Source of the DNA: CAWUFC02 sp963921335
Lineage (GTDB): Bacteria > Pseudomonadota > Gammaproteobacteria > Pseudomonadales > Halieaceae
Reading direction: 5' to 3'
DNA: 64,000 nt
NCBI GenBank assembly: GCA_963921335.3
Contig: CAWUFC020000002.1
Coordinates: 1,736,001-1,800,000, forward strand
Of the stretch, positions 42,085-49,448 are shown one piece after another. Under the pieces are notes generated by a model, which worked only from the letters and a program-made list of their open reading frames with translations, was not told the origin of the DNA and did no database searches. Numbering within the stretch: position 1 is the first letter of the stretch; the number at the start of each line of letters is the position of its first letter. The position numbers were made by a program, and so were the translations under genes.

Positions 42085-43053
42085 ATGTCTGGCAAGGAAC
42101 CCAGCAACTGGCAAAAACTGATCACGGGCGCATGGCACGGCCTGCCCTCTTTGTTTGAACCCGATGGCACCCACGTCGGTGTCAACAAGGTTGCTCGCGC
42201 CAGTGAAGTCATCGACGGCAAAACCGTCTACTGGATGGACACCAACTTTGACGCAGTTGGCCCGCTCCGCAACCGCTTCGAGATCGGCCGCTTTAATTTT
42301 GGTGTAATCGACTCCGACCAGGACCGCATCTACACCGGACCGGACTTCGTCGGCTCGGGCAGCCCTTATGGCACCCTGGTTGATTCCGAATACTACTCAC
42401 CGGCATGGAACACACACCTGCGCACGGTGAATCACGTGGTACCTGAGCTGCAAATGCAGGTCTACTCATCCCTGCTGTACGAAGGCGCCACCATCATTGG
42501 CGTGTTCAACGGTCTCTACATCGTCACTGAAGTCGATGATGAATCTCCCGAAACGCTCAAGCGCATCGAGGACTGGCTGGAGCGTGAGGCCTACGAGGGT
42601 AAGCGTACCTTTGTCCTGCCACCCAAACACCAGGGCCAGTGGACCGGTGAACTGGAGGTGCATACCCAGGACCAGGAACTGGTTGGCACCAACAAGGTCA
42701 CCATCGACTACACACCGGTGAACCTGACCCGCGCCAACATGACCGTTAAAACTGAAGGCGTGATCAACACCGAGTACACCTATGAACGTACACGTGATCA
42801 CAACCACCATCAGTTTCATGGGCCCGATCTGTTCGGCAACGGTATGGCATACGGCCGCTACCTGTACTCCACCCAGCATCTTTATGGAGAAGCCACGCGT
42901 GTAGAATGTCGGGATGTCCTGGTGGACAATGACGATAAAACACTGGTAGTGAACTGGAACTACTTCTATTCACAGAACCGCAAGTACACCACACATGGCG
43001 TATTACGATGGGAGGAAGGTGATGAAATTTTGGGCCCGCGCTTTATCGGCTAG
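42085..43053 (+). CDS. Conserved-looking protein of unknown function, beta-rich
   Basis: 322 residues, no signal peptide or membrane segment, many alternating hydrophobic/charged short strands and aromatic residues (for example TVYWMDTNFDAVGPLRNRFE, YGTLVDSEYYSPAWN, LVVNWNYFYSQNRKYTTHG). The strand-rich character suggests a lipocalin/calycin-like barrel of the kind that binds hydrophobic or chromophoric ligands, but I cannot name a family. It starts 27 bp after the chlorophyllase-like gene with an RBS (ACGGAGAA) and its end overlaps the DUF2141 gene by 32 bp, so it is firmly part of this operon. Confidence 0.65.
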   Translation: MSGKEPSNWQKLITGAWHGLPSLFEPDGTHVGVNKVARASEVIDGKTVYWMDTNFDAVGPLRNRFEIGRFNFGVIDSDQDRIYTGPDFVGSGSPYGTLVDSEYYSPAWNTHLRTVNHVVPELQMQVYSSLLYEGATIIGVFNGLYIVTEVDDESPETLKRIEDWLEREAYEGKRTFVLPPKHQGQWTGELEVHTQDQELVGTNKVTIDYTPVNLTRANMTVKTEGVINTEYTYERTRDHNHHQFHGPDLFGNGMAYGRYLYSTQHLYGEATRVECRDVLVDNDDKTLVVNWNYFYSQNRKYTTHGVLRWEEGDEILGPRFIG

Positions 43054-43459
43054 CGCATTGATTATGGGTACGGCAGCCGCGCAGGCTGCCACCTTGACCC
43101 TGGCAATCAGCAATATCCAGTCTGACGTGGGCAAGATGACGATAACAGCCTACGACAGCAAGGACGGCTGGCTGAAGGAAGAGAAAGCCGAGCATCGCTA
43201 TACCATCGTGGTGGCTGATCATCTGGAGGGAGAGAGCCTGACCACCAGCATGGAACTCGAACCGGGGGATTACGCGATCTCGATTCATCACGATGACAAC
43301 GACAACGGCAAAATGGACACCAACTTTATCGGTATCCCAAAGGAGCCCACGGGCCTGAGTAATGGCGCCGTACCCAAGTTTGGGCCACCCAAGTTCAAGG
43401 ATGCTGTGTTTAACGTTCCCGCCGAGGGAATAGAAATGCCAATCAGGCTTTTGGATTAG
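43022..43459 (+). CDS. DUF2141 domain exported protein
   Basis: 145 residues from ATG 43022, which has the RBS GGAGGAAGG just upstream. Signal peptide MKFWARALSASALIMGTAAAQA. The rest matches the DUF2141 family: LEPGDYAISIHHDDNDNGKM, TNFIGIPKEPTGLSNG and KFGPPKFKDAVF. These periplasmic beta-sandwich proteins have no established function but are often found with carotenoid or other lipid-pigment genes. It closes the RCC-reductase-like 3 operon. Confidence 0.85.
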   Translation: MKFWARALSASALIMGTAAAQAATLTLAISNIQSDVGKMTITAYDSKDGWLKEEKAEHRYTIVVADHLEGESLTTSMELEPGDYAISIHHDDNDNGKMDTNFIGIPKEPTGLSNGAVPKFGPPKFKDAVFNVPAEGIEMPIRLLD

Positions 43460-43482
43460 AGCTCTTTGGCAATGAAAGGGTC

Positions 43483-43526
43483 AGGGTAGTTTGATCTGCT
43501 CGATCAACGCACTCTGCCCCTTTTTT
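43483..43526 (+). terminator. Possible terminator of the RCC-reductase-like 3 operon
   Basis: TTGATC-tgctc-GATCAA hairpin inside a looser GGG/CCC pairing, followed by TTTTTT at 43521-43526. The distance between the tight stem and the T-run is long, so efficiency is doubtful. Confidence 0.35.
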
Positions 43527-43536
43527 GTTTGCTCTA

Positions 43537-43573
43537 GAAAAAAGAAACGCCGCAGCCACCGAAGTGAACTGCG
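43537..43573 (-). terminator. Rho-independent terminator of the DUF2846-like gene
   Basis: On the minus strand: CGCAG-tt-CAC-ttcg-GTG-g-CTGCG, then GCGTTTCTTTTTT. Begins 26 bp after the stop codon at 43600. Confidence 0.7.
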
Positions 43574-43599
43574 ACCAGAGGGGGTTCTGTTAAGAGGAC

Positions 43600-44010
43600 C
43601 TAGATGGTGTTGGCTACCGCCGGTTGTTGAGCGACCGCAACTTTTTCTTCCACCAGAATCAGCTCCGGCTTTATGCGATCTCCAAGGCGAGACACCTTGG
43701 TAAATACGTACACTGTTTGTCCAGCTTTCACGGTCACGGGCAGGGTGTTGCCTCCGCCGATGCTGGTGGCCAGCTGGTATTCACCGGGCGCCACCTCGGT
43801 CACCAGCGCGCGGTTGGAACGAATGCGACCAACGCTGTCCTGATCAATGTTAATGTTGAAACGGATCTTCTTGGTCTTAGCGCCTTCCTGGGCCCTGTAT
43901 ACAACGATTTTGCCGCTTTCTGATGCACCGCTTTCTGCAGCAGACACCAGAGAAGAGAAGCTCAGTGCCATGAACGCACTCAATGCGATTGATGTGATGT
44001 ACTTGAACAT
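43600..44010 (-). CDS. DUF2846-like exported protein
   Basis: 136 residues from ATG 44010, giving the signal peptide MFKYITSIALSAFMALSFSSLVSA. The mature part is a small beta-domain (GKIVVYRAQEGAKTKKIRF, VAPGEYQLATSIGGGN, LPVTVKAGQTVYVFTKVSR) in the style of DUF2846 lipoprotein-like domains; no lipobox Cys is present. An alternative ATG at 44025 lies inside a strong hairpin. Its Shine-Dalgarno GGAAGG is within that hairpin (44015-44043), so translation may be conditional. Monocistronic with its own terminator. Confidence 0.7.
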   Translation of the reverse strand: MFKYITSIALSAFMALSFSSLVSAAESGASESGKIVVYRAQEGAKTKKIRFNINIDQDSVGRIRSNRALVTEVAPGEYQLATSIGGGNTLPVTVKAGQTVYVFTKVSRLGDRIKPELILVEEKVAVAQQPAVANTI

Positions 44011-44014
44011 TGTT

Positions 44015-44043
44015 CTACCTTCCACAGTGTTTGTGGAAGGTAG
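44015..44043 (-). promoter_or_regulatory. Perfect hairpin sequestering the Shine-Dalgarno of the DUF2846-like gene
   Basis: CTACCTTCCACA / TGTGGAAGGTAG, a 12-bp perfect stem with a 5-nt loop, ending 4 bp before the ATG. In the mRNA the 3' arm contains GGAAGG, the only ribosome binding site candidate. No U-tract follows, so it does not look like a terminator. Confidence 0.65.
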
Positions 44044-44100
44044 TACGGGGGGTGATCACGGATGGATCACCCGGTCATAAAAATTTAGCCTGCGAGAAAA

Positions 44101-45159
44101 TCAGGCCTCAGTTTTTTCGATGGTGGTGTGTTCCTTGTGGGCGACCAGGCTGGCAGGAATGTCTGCCACATCCATGTAGAACTGGCTGTACCACTTGCGC
44201 ACCATGTTGATGGGGCCGTCACCGTCACACATCAACGGATTATCCACCCGAACCTTGTTGTTCCAGACGTCCACGTCCTGCTGGAAAGCCGCGATGTTGG
44301 TCTCGAAATAACCGGCCAACATTTCATCGGCCTGTTCGTCGCTCACGCCTTCGGGTTTTTTCACCATCACGCCGAAGTTAATCTCGAACTGCTCAGTGTG
44401 TACTGGAATATGACTCACCAGAAGATGCACCGTCATGGGCGTTCCGTCCATGGCACCGGTCATCGTCGTTGTCATGTAAGCGGGCCCCTCATAAGTAGCC
44501 ACACTGGTCATAGGGATATCGCCCTCGGTCAGCAGATCGTGACCGCCTGACATGAACTGCTGGAACACATGACCATTCTGAACATTGCGGAACTCATAGA
44601 CATTACGGGTGTAATGCACGGGGCCGAAGTGAGCGAAGTCCGCCATATTGTCCACCAACTCCCGACAATTGCTCTGAATGGGAATATTGGCCATCTTCCA
44701 GTCAGTCCACTCGCCGGAGTAATAATCATCCATGCGCATCGGGTACTGCTCGGGAATCGGATCGTTGCCCTCCGGATCATTCCAGACAAACAAAAGACCA
44801 TTGACCTCGGTAGTCGGCCAGGACTTGATACAGGCCTTGGGCGGAATACGCTTGGCGTAGGGAATGTCATCACAGACACCATCTGCGCCCCAGCTCCACT
44901 CATGGAACGGACACACCAGAGAATCGCCTTTGACCTCGCCAAGGCTCAAATCGCCACCCATATGAGGGCAGTATGCATCCAGCACATGAGCCTCGCCGCT
45001 CTCCCCGCGATACACGGCAATCTTGGTCCCAAAGTACTCCAGCTGTTGAGGCTTATCAGTGAAATCGGTGGACTTACCCAAAACGTGCCAGCCCCGGGCG
45101 TAGCGCTCTTCAATAGGGTCGGACTTGATCACGTAGGGAATGCGTTCTGCTGCAGTCAT
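44101..45159 (-). CDS. Rieske oxygenase, 3-ketosteroid 9-alpha-hydroxylase (KshA)-like
   Basis: 352 residues. The N terminus YARGWHVLGKSTDF, the Rieske ligands C64-x-H66 (YCPHMGGDLS) and C83-x2-H86 (CPFHEWSWG), and the iron segment NCRELVDNMADFAHFGPVHY are close to actinobacterial KshA, which hydroxylates C9 of 3-ketosteroids with the reductase KshB. Related Rieske enzymes act on other polycyclic substrates, and no other steroid-catabolic gene is seen nearby, so the substrate is open. No ferredoxin/reductase gene adjoins it. It is a single-gene unit. Confidence 0.8.
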   Translation of the reverse strand: MTAAERIPYVIKSDPIEERYARGWHVLGKSTDFTDKPQQLEYFGTKIAVYRGESGEAHVLDAYCPHMGGDLSLGEVKGDSLVCPFHEWSWGADGVCDDIPYAKRIPPKACIKSWPTTEVNGLLFVWNDPEGNDPIPEQYPMRMDDYYSGEWTDWKMANIPIQSNCRELVDNMADFAHFGPVHYTRNVYEFRNVQNGHVFQQFMSGGHDLLTEGDIPMTSVATYEGPAYMTTTMTGAMDGTPMTVHLLVSHIPVHTEQFEINFGVMVKKPEGVSDEQADEMLAGYFETNIAAFQQDVDVWNNKVRVDNPLMCDGDGPINMVRKWYSQFYMDVADIPASLVAHKEHTTIEKTEA

Positions 45160-45216
45160 GGGTTCACCTCTGGTCGTTCAGTTTGAGGTGGCCAGTATGC
45201 CAGCGCCGCGCCGTAG

Positions 45217-45240
45217 AACCTCGTCCAAGCGGACGAGGTT
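45217..45240. repeat. Perfect 10-bp stem-loop between the KshA-like and symporter genes
   Basis: AACCTCGTCC-aagc-GGACGAGGTT. Located 18 bp beyond the symporter stop codon on the minus strand and 57 bp before the KshA-like ATG. There is no T-run on either side. It may be a transcript-end stem or an operator for the oxygenase gene. Confidence 0.45.
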
Positions 45241-45258
45241 GGGTGGCTTTAGGGGGCT

Positions 45259-46596
45259 TTATTGATCCTTATCAAGAAAATGGACGCGATTGGGGTCGCC
45301 GTCGGAATCTATGTTCTCTGGCGTCATAACGTCTGCGTCCCAGTCACCGAACACTGACTTGTCGACCTGGCCTTCCAGCTCGGCAACAATCAGCGAGACC
45401 GTCGCATCGCCGGTGACATTAACGGCTGTGCGCACCATATCCAGAAGGCGATCCACACCAATAATCAGGGCGATACCCTCTACCGGAATGCCCGCCTGCT
45501 CTAGCACCAGCGCCAGGGTGATCAAACCCACTCCCGGCACCGCTGCGGTGCCAACAGAGGCCAGGGTGGCCGTCATGACCACACCCAACAGCGCTCCGAA
45601 ACCCAGATCGATGCCATACACCTGGGCAATAAACACCGTGGCAACGCCCTGCATAATGGCGGTGCCATCCATATTGATCGTGGCACCCAGCGGCACGGTA
45701 AAACCAGCCACAGAAGGTTTGACGCCCAAACGCTTCTCTACCGTGCGCATAGTAATGGGAATCGTGGCCCCGCTGGAGGCGGTACTAAAGGCGAAAGCCC
45801 AGACCGGGCGCATTTTGTAGAGCAGCACGGACGGGGGCAGGCCGACCAGGCTTTTGAGCAGACCGGAATAAACAACCGTGCCGTGCAACAACAGCACAAA
45901 CAGCACTGTCATGAAGTACTTGGCAAGGTCCAGGATTACGCTGACACCCAGCTGGGAAAATAGTTTGGCCAGCAGGGCAAACACACCGTAGGGCGCGATG
46001 AGCATCAACAGCGCCACGATCTTCATGATGATCCCTTCAAAGTCCTTGAAGAAAGCCGTGATCCGCTGCCCCTCTTCGCCACAGCGGGTGATGGCGAAGC
46101 CGATCAACAGGGCAAAAATAATCACCTGGAGCATCTCGCCATTAGCCATGGCGGCTACCGGGTTGGTGGGCACCATGTTGACGATGACATCGCCCAGGGG
46201 TGGCGCTTCTTTGGCTACAAAGTTGGCATCACCAGCGGCCTCAACCCCCTCACCGGGGCTCACCACCGTGGCCACCAATAGGGCGAGACTCACTGCAATC
46301 GCAGTGGTGGCCATGTACAGCAAAATAGTCCGCAGGGCGATACGGCTCATTCGGGCATTGTTACCCAGCGCGCTGGCACCGCAAACCAGGGACACAAAGA
46401 CCAGCGGTACCACCAACATTTTCAACGAGGCGATAAAGATCCTGCCAATGACATCAAAGAGTCCGCCAACCAAATAAGTGTCGATAAAACCCTGTATCGC
46501 TGCGGGCAACAGGGATTGTGCGGATGCCAGATTGAGGATACTGCCCAGCAGGATGCCGGCGGCCATGGCCAGCAGGATGCGGGTGGTTAATGTCAT
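45259..46596 (-). CDS. Dicarboxylate/amino acid:cation symporter (DAACS family)
   Basis: 445 residues. The GltP/DctA/GltPh hallmarks are clear: ATSSGATIP-type ASSGATIPITMRTVEKRLG, GATINMDGTAIMQGVATVFIAQ, and VPGVGLITLALVLEQAGIPVEGIALIIGVDRLLDMVRTAVNVTGD, forming hairpins HP1/HP2 and helices 7-8. Imports C4-dicarboxylates, glutamate or neutral amino acids with Na+ or H+. Stands alone on the minus strand. Confidence 0.9.
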   Translation of the reverse strand: MTLTTRILLAMAAGILLGSILNLASAQSLLPAAIQGFIDTYLVGGLFDVIGRIFIASLKMLVVPLVFVSLVCGASALGNNARMSRIALRTILLYMATTAIAVSLALLVATVVSPGEGVEAAGDANFVAKEAPPLGDVIVNMVPTNPVAAMANGEMLQVIIFALLIGFAITRCGEEGQRITAFFKDFEGIIMKIVALLMLIAPYGVFALLAKLFSQLGVSVILDLAKYFMTVLFVLLLHGTVVYSGLLKSLVGLPPSVLLYKMRPVWAFAFSTASSGATIPITMRTVEKRLGVKPSVAGFTVPLGATINMDGTAIMQGVATVFIAQVYGIDLGFGALLGVVMTATLASVGTAAVPGVGLITLALVLEQAGIPVEGIALIIGVDRLLDMVRTAVNVTGDATVSLIVAELEGQVDKSVFGDWDADVMTPENIDSDGDPNRVHFLDKDQ

Positions 46597-46687
46597 ACCG
46601 TTTGTTCCGGATATTCTTATCAGCGCCGCACTCTAGCCCAGCGCCGGTGACCGGTAAACGGAATTAATACCCAAATGGTAATGGCCG

Positions 46688-46948
46688 CTAGAGTTCAGCG
46701 CAGGCCTTGCCATACTGACCCACCACTTTTGGGTCAGCGCAGGCATTGCAGGGGTTCGCGTATTCCTTGCGTTTGCCGTCCTCCAGCTGGGCACAGGTCG
46801 GGCGATAGTCCAGCGTACAAACCTGCGGCCGCTCTTCAGGACACAGGGCCATGCCGTCAATGCGCTCGGCATAGCGCCGGTTCTCGTTAGAGATGCCACT
46901 GCAGGCAGTGATAGTCAGAACCAGCAGCATGAGGTATTGCTTGATCAC
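46688..46948 (-). CDS. Small lipoprotein with Kazal-like cysteine pattern
   Basis: 86 residues from GTG 46948, chosen for its RBS (TAGGAG, 4-5 nt before). Signal II sequence VIKQYLMLLVLTITAC places the lipidated Cys at about 16. The mature part has six cysteines in a Kazal-like layout (ALCPEERPQVCTLDYRPTCA, ANPCNACADPKVV, YGKACAEL), as in serine protease inhibitor domains. A role in protecting the envelope from proteases is possible. It follows the CDGSH-glutamate synthase gene by 7 bp and is part of that operon. Confidence 0.65.
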   Translation of the reverse strand: MIKQYLMLLVLTITACSGISNENRRYAERIDGMALCPEERPQVCTLDYRPTCAQLEDGKRKEYANPCNACADPKVVGQYGKACAEL

Positions 46949-46955
46949 GGGACTC

Positions 46956-48497
46956 CTACAGCGGCTGATAGCCGGCATAACTCACACCGGCCCATTCTGC
47001 CATTTCCCGCTTCCAGGTTGCCAGATCATCCCGGCAAAATTGGTTGAGATGGGTGTGACCACAGGCACGCGCCATGACCTGCATCAGCTCAGTGCTGGCT
47101 TGCAGAAAATTGGTCAGCTGCTGCGCCGACTTGTCGACGTTGAGACGCTGACGCAGGTCCTTTTTCTGGGTGGCGATGCCCGCAGGGCAGTTGTTAGTGT
47201 TGCAGATACGCGCGGCGACACAGCCAATGGACTGCATGGCGCTGTTAGCCACGGCGATACCGTCCGCACCCAGGGCCAAAGCCTTGATGAAATCTGCAGG
47301 CAGACGCAGGCCACCAGTGACGATCAAACTGACCCGGCCTGAGGCGCCCTGCTGGTCAAGATAACGACGGGCACGCGCCAAAGCCGGGATGGTCGGCACG
47401 CTGATATGATCCCTGAACAGCAATGGCGCTGCACCGGTTCCACCCCCGCACCCGTCCAGAATGATGTAGTCGGCAGTGGCCTGCAGGGCAAACTCAATAT
47501 CCCTCTCTATGTGATTGGCACTGAGCTTGAAACCAATCGGAATACCGCCGCTGATTTCACGCACATACTCTGCGAATCGGGCAAAGTCTGCAGGGCTGTC
47601 AAACTGCTCAAAGCTCGGCGGTGAGATGGCTGGTTGACCTTCAGGTATACCCCTGACTTCGGAGATCTTGCCCACATTTTTGTTGCCCGGCAGATGCCCA
47701 CCGGTGCCGGTCTTGGCCCCCTGACCACCCTTGAAGTGGAAAGCCTGTACCCGCTCGATCAGCTCGTCTTTATAACCAAAACCGGCGCTGGCCAACTCAT
47801 ACAGGTAACGTTGGTTGGCCGCCTGTTCCTCGGGCAGCATGCCACCCTCTCCAGAACAAATACCGGTACCAGCCATCTGCGCCCCTTTGGCCATCGCTGT
47901 CTTGGCTTCTTCGGACAATGCGCCAAAGCTCATGTCGGAGACGAACAGGGGAATATCCAGTTGCAGCGGCTTGCGCGCCTCTGGACCGATGATCAAATGA
48001 GTGCCGACTTCAGCAGTCTCCGGCAGGGGCTTGGTCGCCATCTGCGCCGCCATGATCTGAATATCGTCCCAGCGGGGCAATTCATTGGCGGGCACGCCCA
48101 TGGCAGCCATCTCACCGTGGTGACCCATTTGCGACAGCCCTTCCCGAGCCAGGCGGTGAATCAATTCAACTCCTGGCTCTTCCGGCGTAGCGCGCGCAGC
48201 AGGCATGGCATCACTGGCCAGCACGACACCGGGGCCTTCAACGCCAACCTGGGCGTCGGCAAAGTCCTTGTGCGTACCATCACAGAAGGGCAGATTTGCG
48301 CTGTGTTTACACTGGCACAAATACGCCTGACCATCTTCTTCGGCTTTGAACGCCTGTGGCGTGAAATCACTGCCCACATGGGAACCATCACAAAAGGGCT
48401 GCTTGGCTGACTTGCCGCAGGTGTAAAAGTAATACTCTTCCCCTGCTTTAAGGTTCACGCCAATGGGTTTGTTGTCTGCAATAACCGGTGTGCTCAT
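46956..48497 (-). CDS. Fusion of two CDGSH iron-sulfur domains with an FMN-binding glutamate synthase-type domain
   Basis: 513 residues. Residues 1-80 contain two CDGSH motifs. The first reads FYTCGKSAKQPFCDGSH, with Tyr where the first of the three Cys ligands is usual. The second (LCQCKHSANLPFCDGTH) has all three Cys and His. From about residue 110 comes the alpha/beta-barrel FMN domain of glutamate synthase: FVSDMSFGALSEEAKTAMAKG, SGEGGMLPEE, GGQGAKTGTGGHLPG, ILDGCGGGTGAAP and the CNTNNCPAGIATQ Fe-S motif. There is no glutaminase domain, so any synthase would use ammonia or another donor. Start codon overlaps the pirin stop by 4 bp. Confidence 0.88.
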   Translation of the reverse strand: MSTPVIADNKPIGVNLKAGEEYYFYTCGKSAKQPFCDGSHVGSDFTPQAFKAEEDGQAYLCQCKHSANLPFCDGTHKDFADAQVGVEGPGVVLASDAMPAARATPEEPGVELIHRLAREGLSQMGHHGEMAAMGVPANELPRWDDIQIMAAQMATKPLPETAEVGTHLIIGPEARKPLQLDIPLFVSDMSFGALSEEAKTAMAKGAQMAGTGICSGEGGMLPEEQAANQRYLYELASAGFGYKDELIERVQAFHFKGGQGAKTGTGGHLPGNKNVGKISEVRGIPEGQPAISPPSFEQFDSPADFARFAEYVREISGGIPIGFKLSANHIERDIEFALQATADYIILDGCGGGTGAAPLLFRDHISVPTIPALARARRYLDQQGASGRVSLIVTGGLRLPADFIKALALGADGIAVANSAMQSIGCVAARICNTNNCPAGIATQKKDLRQRLNVDKSAQQLTNFLQASTELMQVMARACGHTHLNQFCRDDLATWKREMAEWAGVSYAGYQPL

Positions 48498-49333
48498 GCG
48501 GCAAATCTCCCTGCCTGATAATCCTGGATAGCCTGCTCGATTTCCTCGGCAGTGTTCATTACAAAAGGTCCATAGTTGGCGACCGGCTCACGCAGGGGCT
48601 GCCCGCCCAGCAATAAAAAGGATGCACCCTCATCACCGGCTGTCAGAGACAAGGCATCACCCGGGCCAGTCAGCGCCATCTGCCCGCTGCCTAGGGGGGC
48701 TGGCAGTTGCAGTGCGCCTTGATAAACATAGACCAGCAACTGCCGCTCAACTAAACCCTGCAACTGCACTTCGCCATGTGCTTGCAGTTCCACATCCGCC
48801 AGGGCGCCTCCGGCACTCAGCCCATCGAGCGGGCCAGATACCGATTGATCATCAAGCTGCCACTCGCCCGCCACCAGCACTGCACGGCCCTGCTTCAGGT
48901 TGAGATGCAGCAACTCATTAACGGGTACGTCCCGGTAGCGGGGTTCACTCATTTTCTCCGCGGCAGGCAGGTTGTACCAAAGCTGAAACCCGTGCAGGCC
49001 GTCGCTGTCCTGGGTGGGCATCTCAGAGTGGATCACACCGCGGCCGGCAGACATCCACTGCGCGCCACCGCTGCGAATTTCACCGCGGTTGCCCTGGCTA
49101 TCTTCGTGGATAATGCCACCCTTCTTCAGGTAAGTAAGCGTTTGCATACCCCGATGAGGGTGTGGCGGAAAGCCACCTGCAAAATCCTCGCGGTAGTCAG
49201 AGCGCAGTTCGTCCAGCAACAAGATCGGGTCCATACCCGCATGTCGCATCCCAGAAATGCGCTGGATCGCGACACCATCGCCGTCCCTGCTGGGGTGACT
49301 GCGCCTGATTTCGACAAAGTTTCGATAGGTCAT
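48494..49333 (-). CDS. Pirin family protein
   Basis: 279 residues from ATG 49333 (RBS GGGAGGATC); the frame is open 10 codons further. The bicupin fold is shown by HPHRGMQTLTYLKKGGIIHED (metal ligands H-x-H...) and GGAQWMSAGRGVIHSEMP, with the cupin II part LLVYVYQGALQLP. Bacterial pirins can be quercetin 2,3-dioxygenase-like or act as redox sensors. It is divergent from a LysR regulator and heads an operon with the CDGSH-glutamate synthase and Kazal-like lipoprotein genes. Confidence 0.9.
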   Translation of the reverse strand: MTYRNFVEIRRSHPSRDGDGVAIQRISGMRHAGMDPILLLDELRSDYREDFAGGFPPHPHRGMQTLTYLKKGGIIHEDSQGNRGEIRSGGAQWMSAGRGVIHSEMPTQDSDGLHGFQLWYNLPAAEKMSEPRYRDVPVNELLHLNLKQGRAVLVAGEWQLDDQSVSGPLDGLSAGGALADVELQAHGEVQLQGLVERQLLVYVYQGALQLPAPLGSGQMALTGPGDALSLTAGDEGASFLLLGGQPLREPVANYGPFVMNTAEEIEQAIQDYQAGRFAA

Positions 49334-49420
49334 AGCTGATCCTCCCTGGATGTGTGCTGACATGACAACATCCTAGGCTCGCCTAAATCGAATTAAAATC
49401 GCATAATTACGGCACAACAT

Positions 49421-49439
49421 TTCTATTTATTCGAAAATA
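49421..49439. promoter_or_regulatory. LysR-type box 1
   Basis: TTCTATTTATTCGAAAATA, containing CTATTT-N6-AAATAG, immediately upstream of the LysR gene and within the LysR/pirin divergent region. It matches 50348-50366 at 17 of 19 positions. Confidence 0.55.
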
Positions 49440-49448
49440 GGAGTACGC

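Noticed and set aside
44101..45159. Steroid degradation locus, because of the KshA-like Rieske protein
   Set aside because: No KshB, KstD, HsaABCD or Mce-type genes are seen nearby, so steroid specificity is not claimed beyond sequence likeness.
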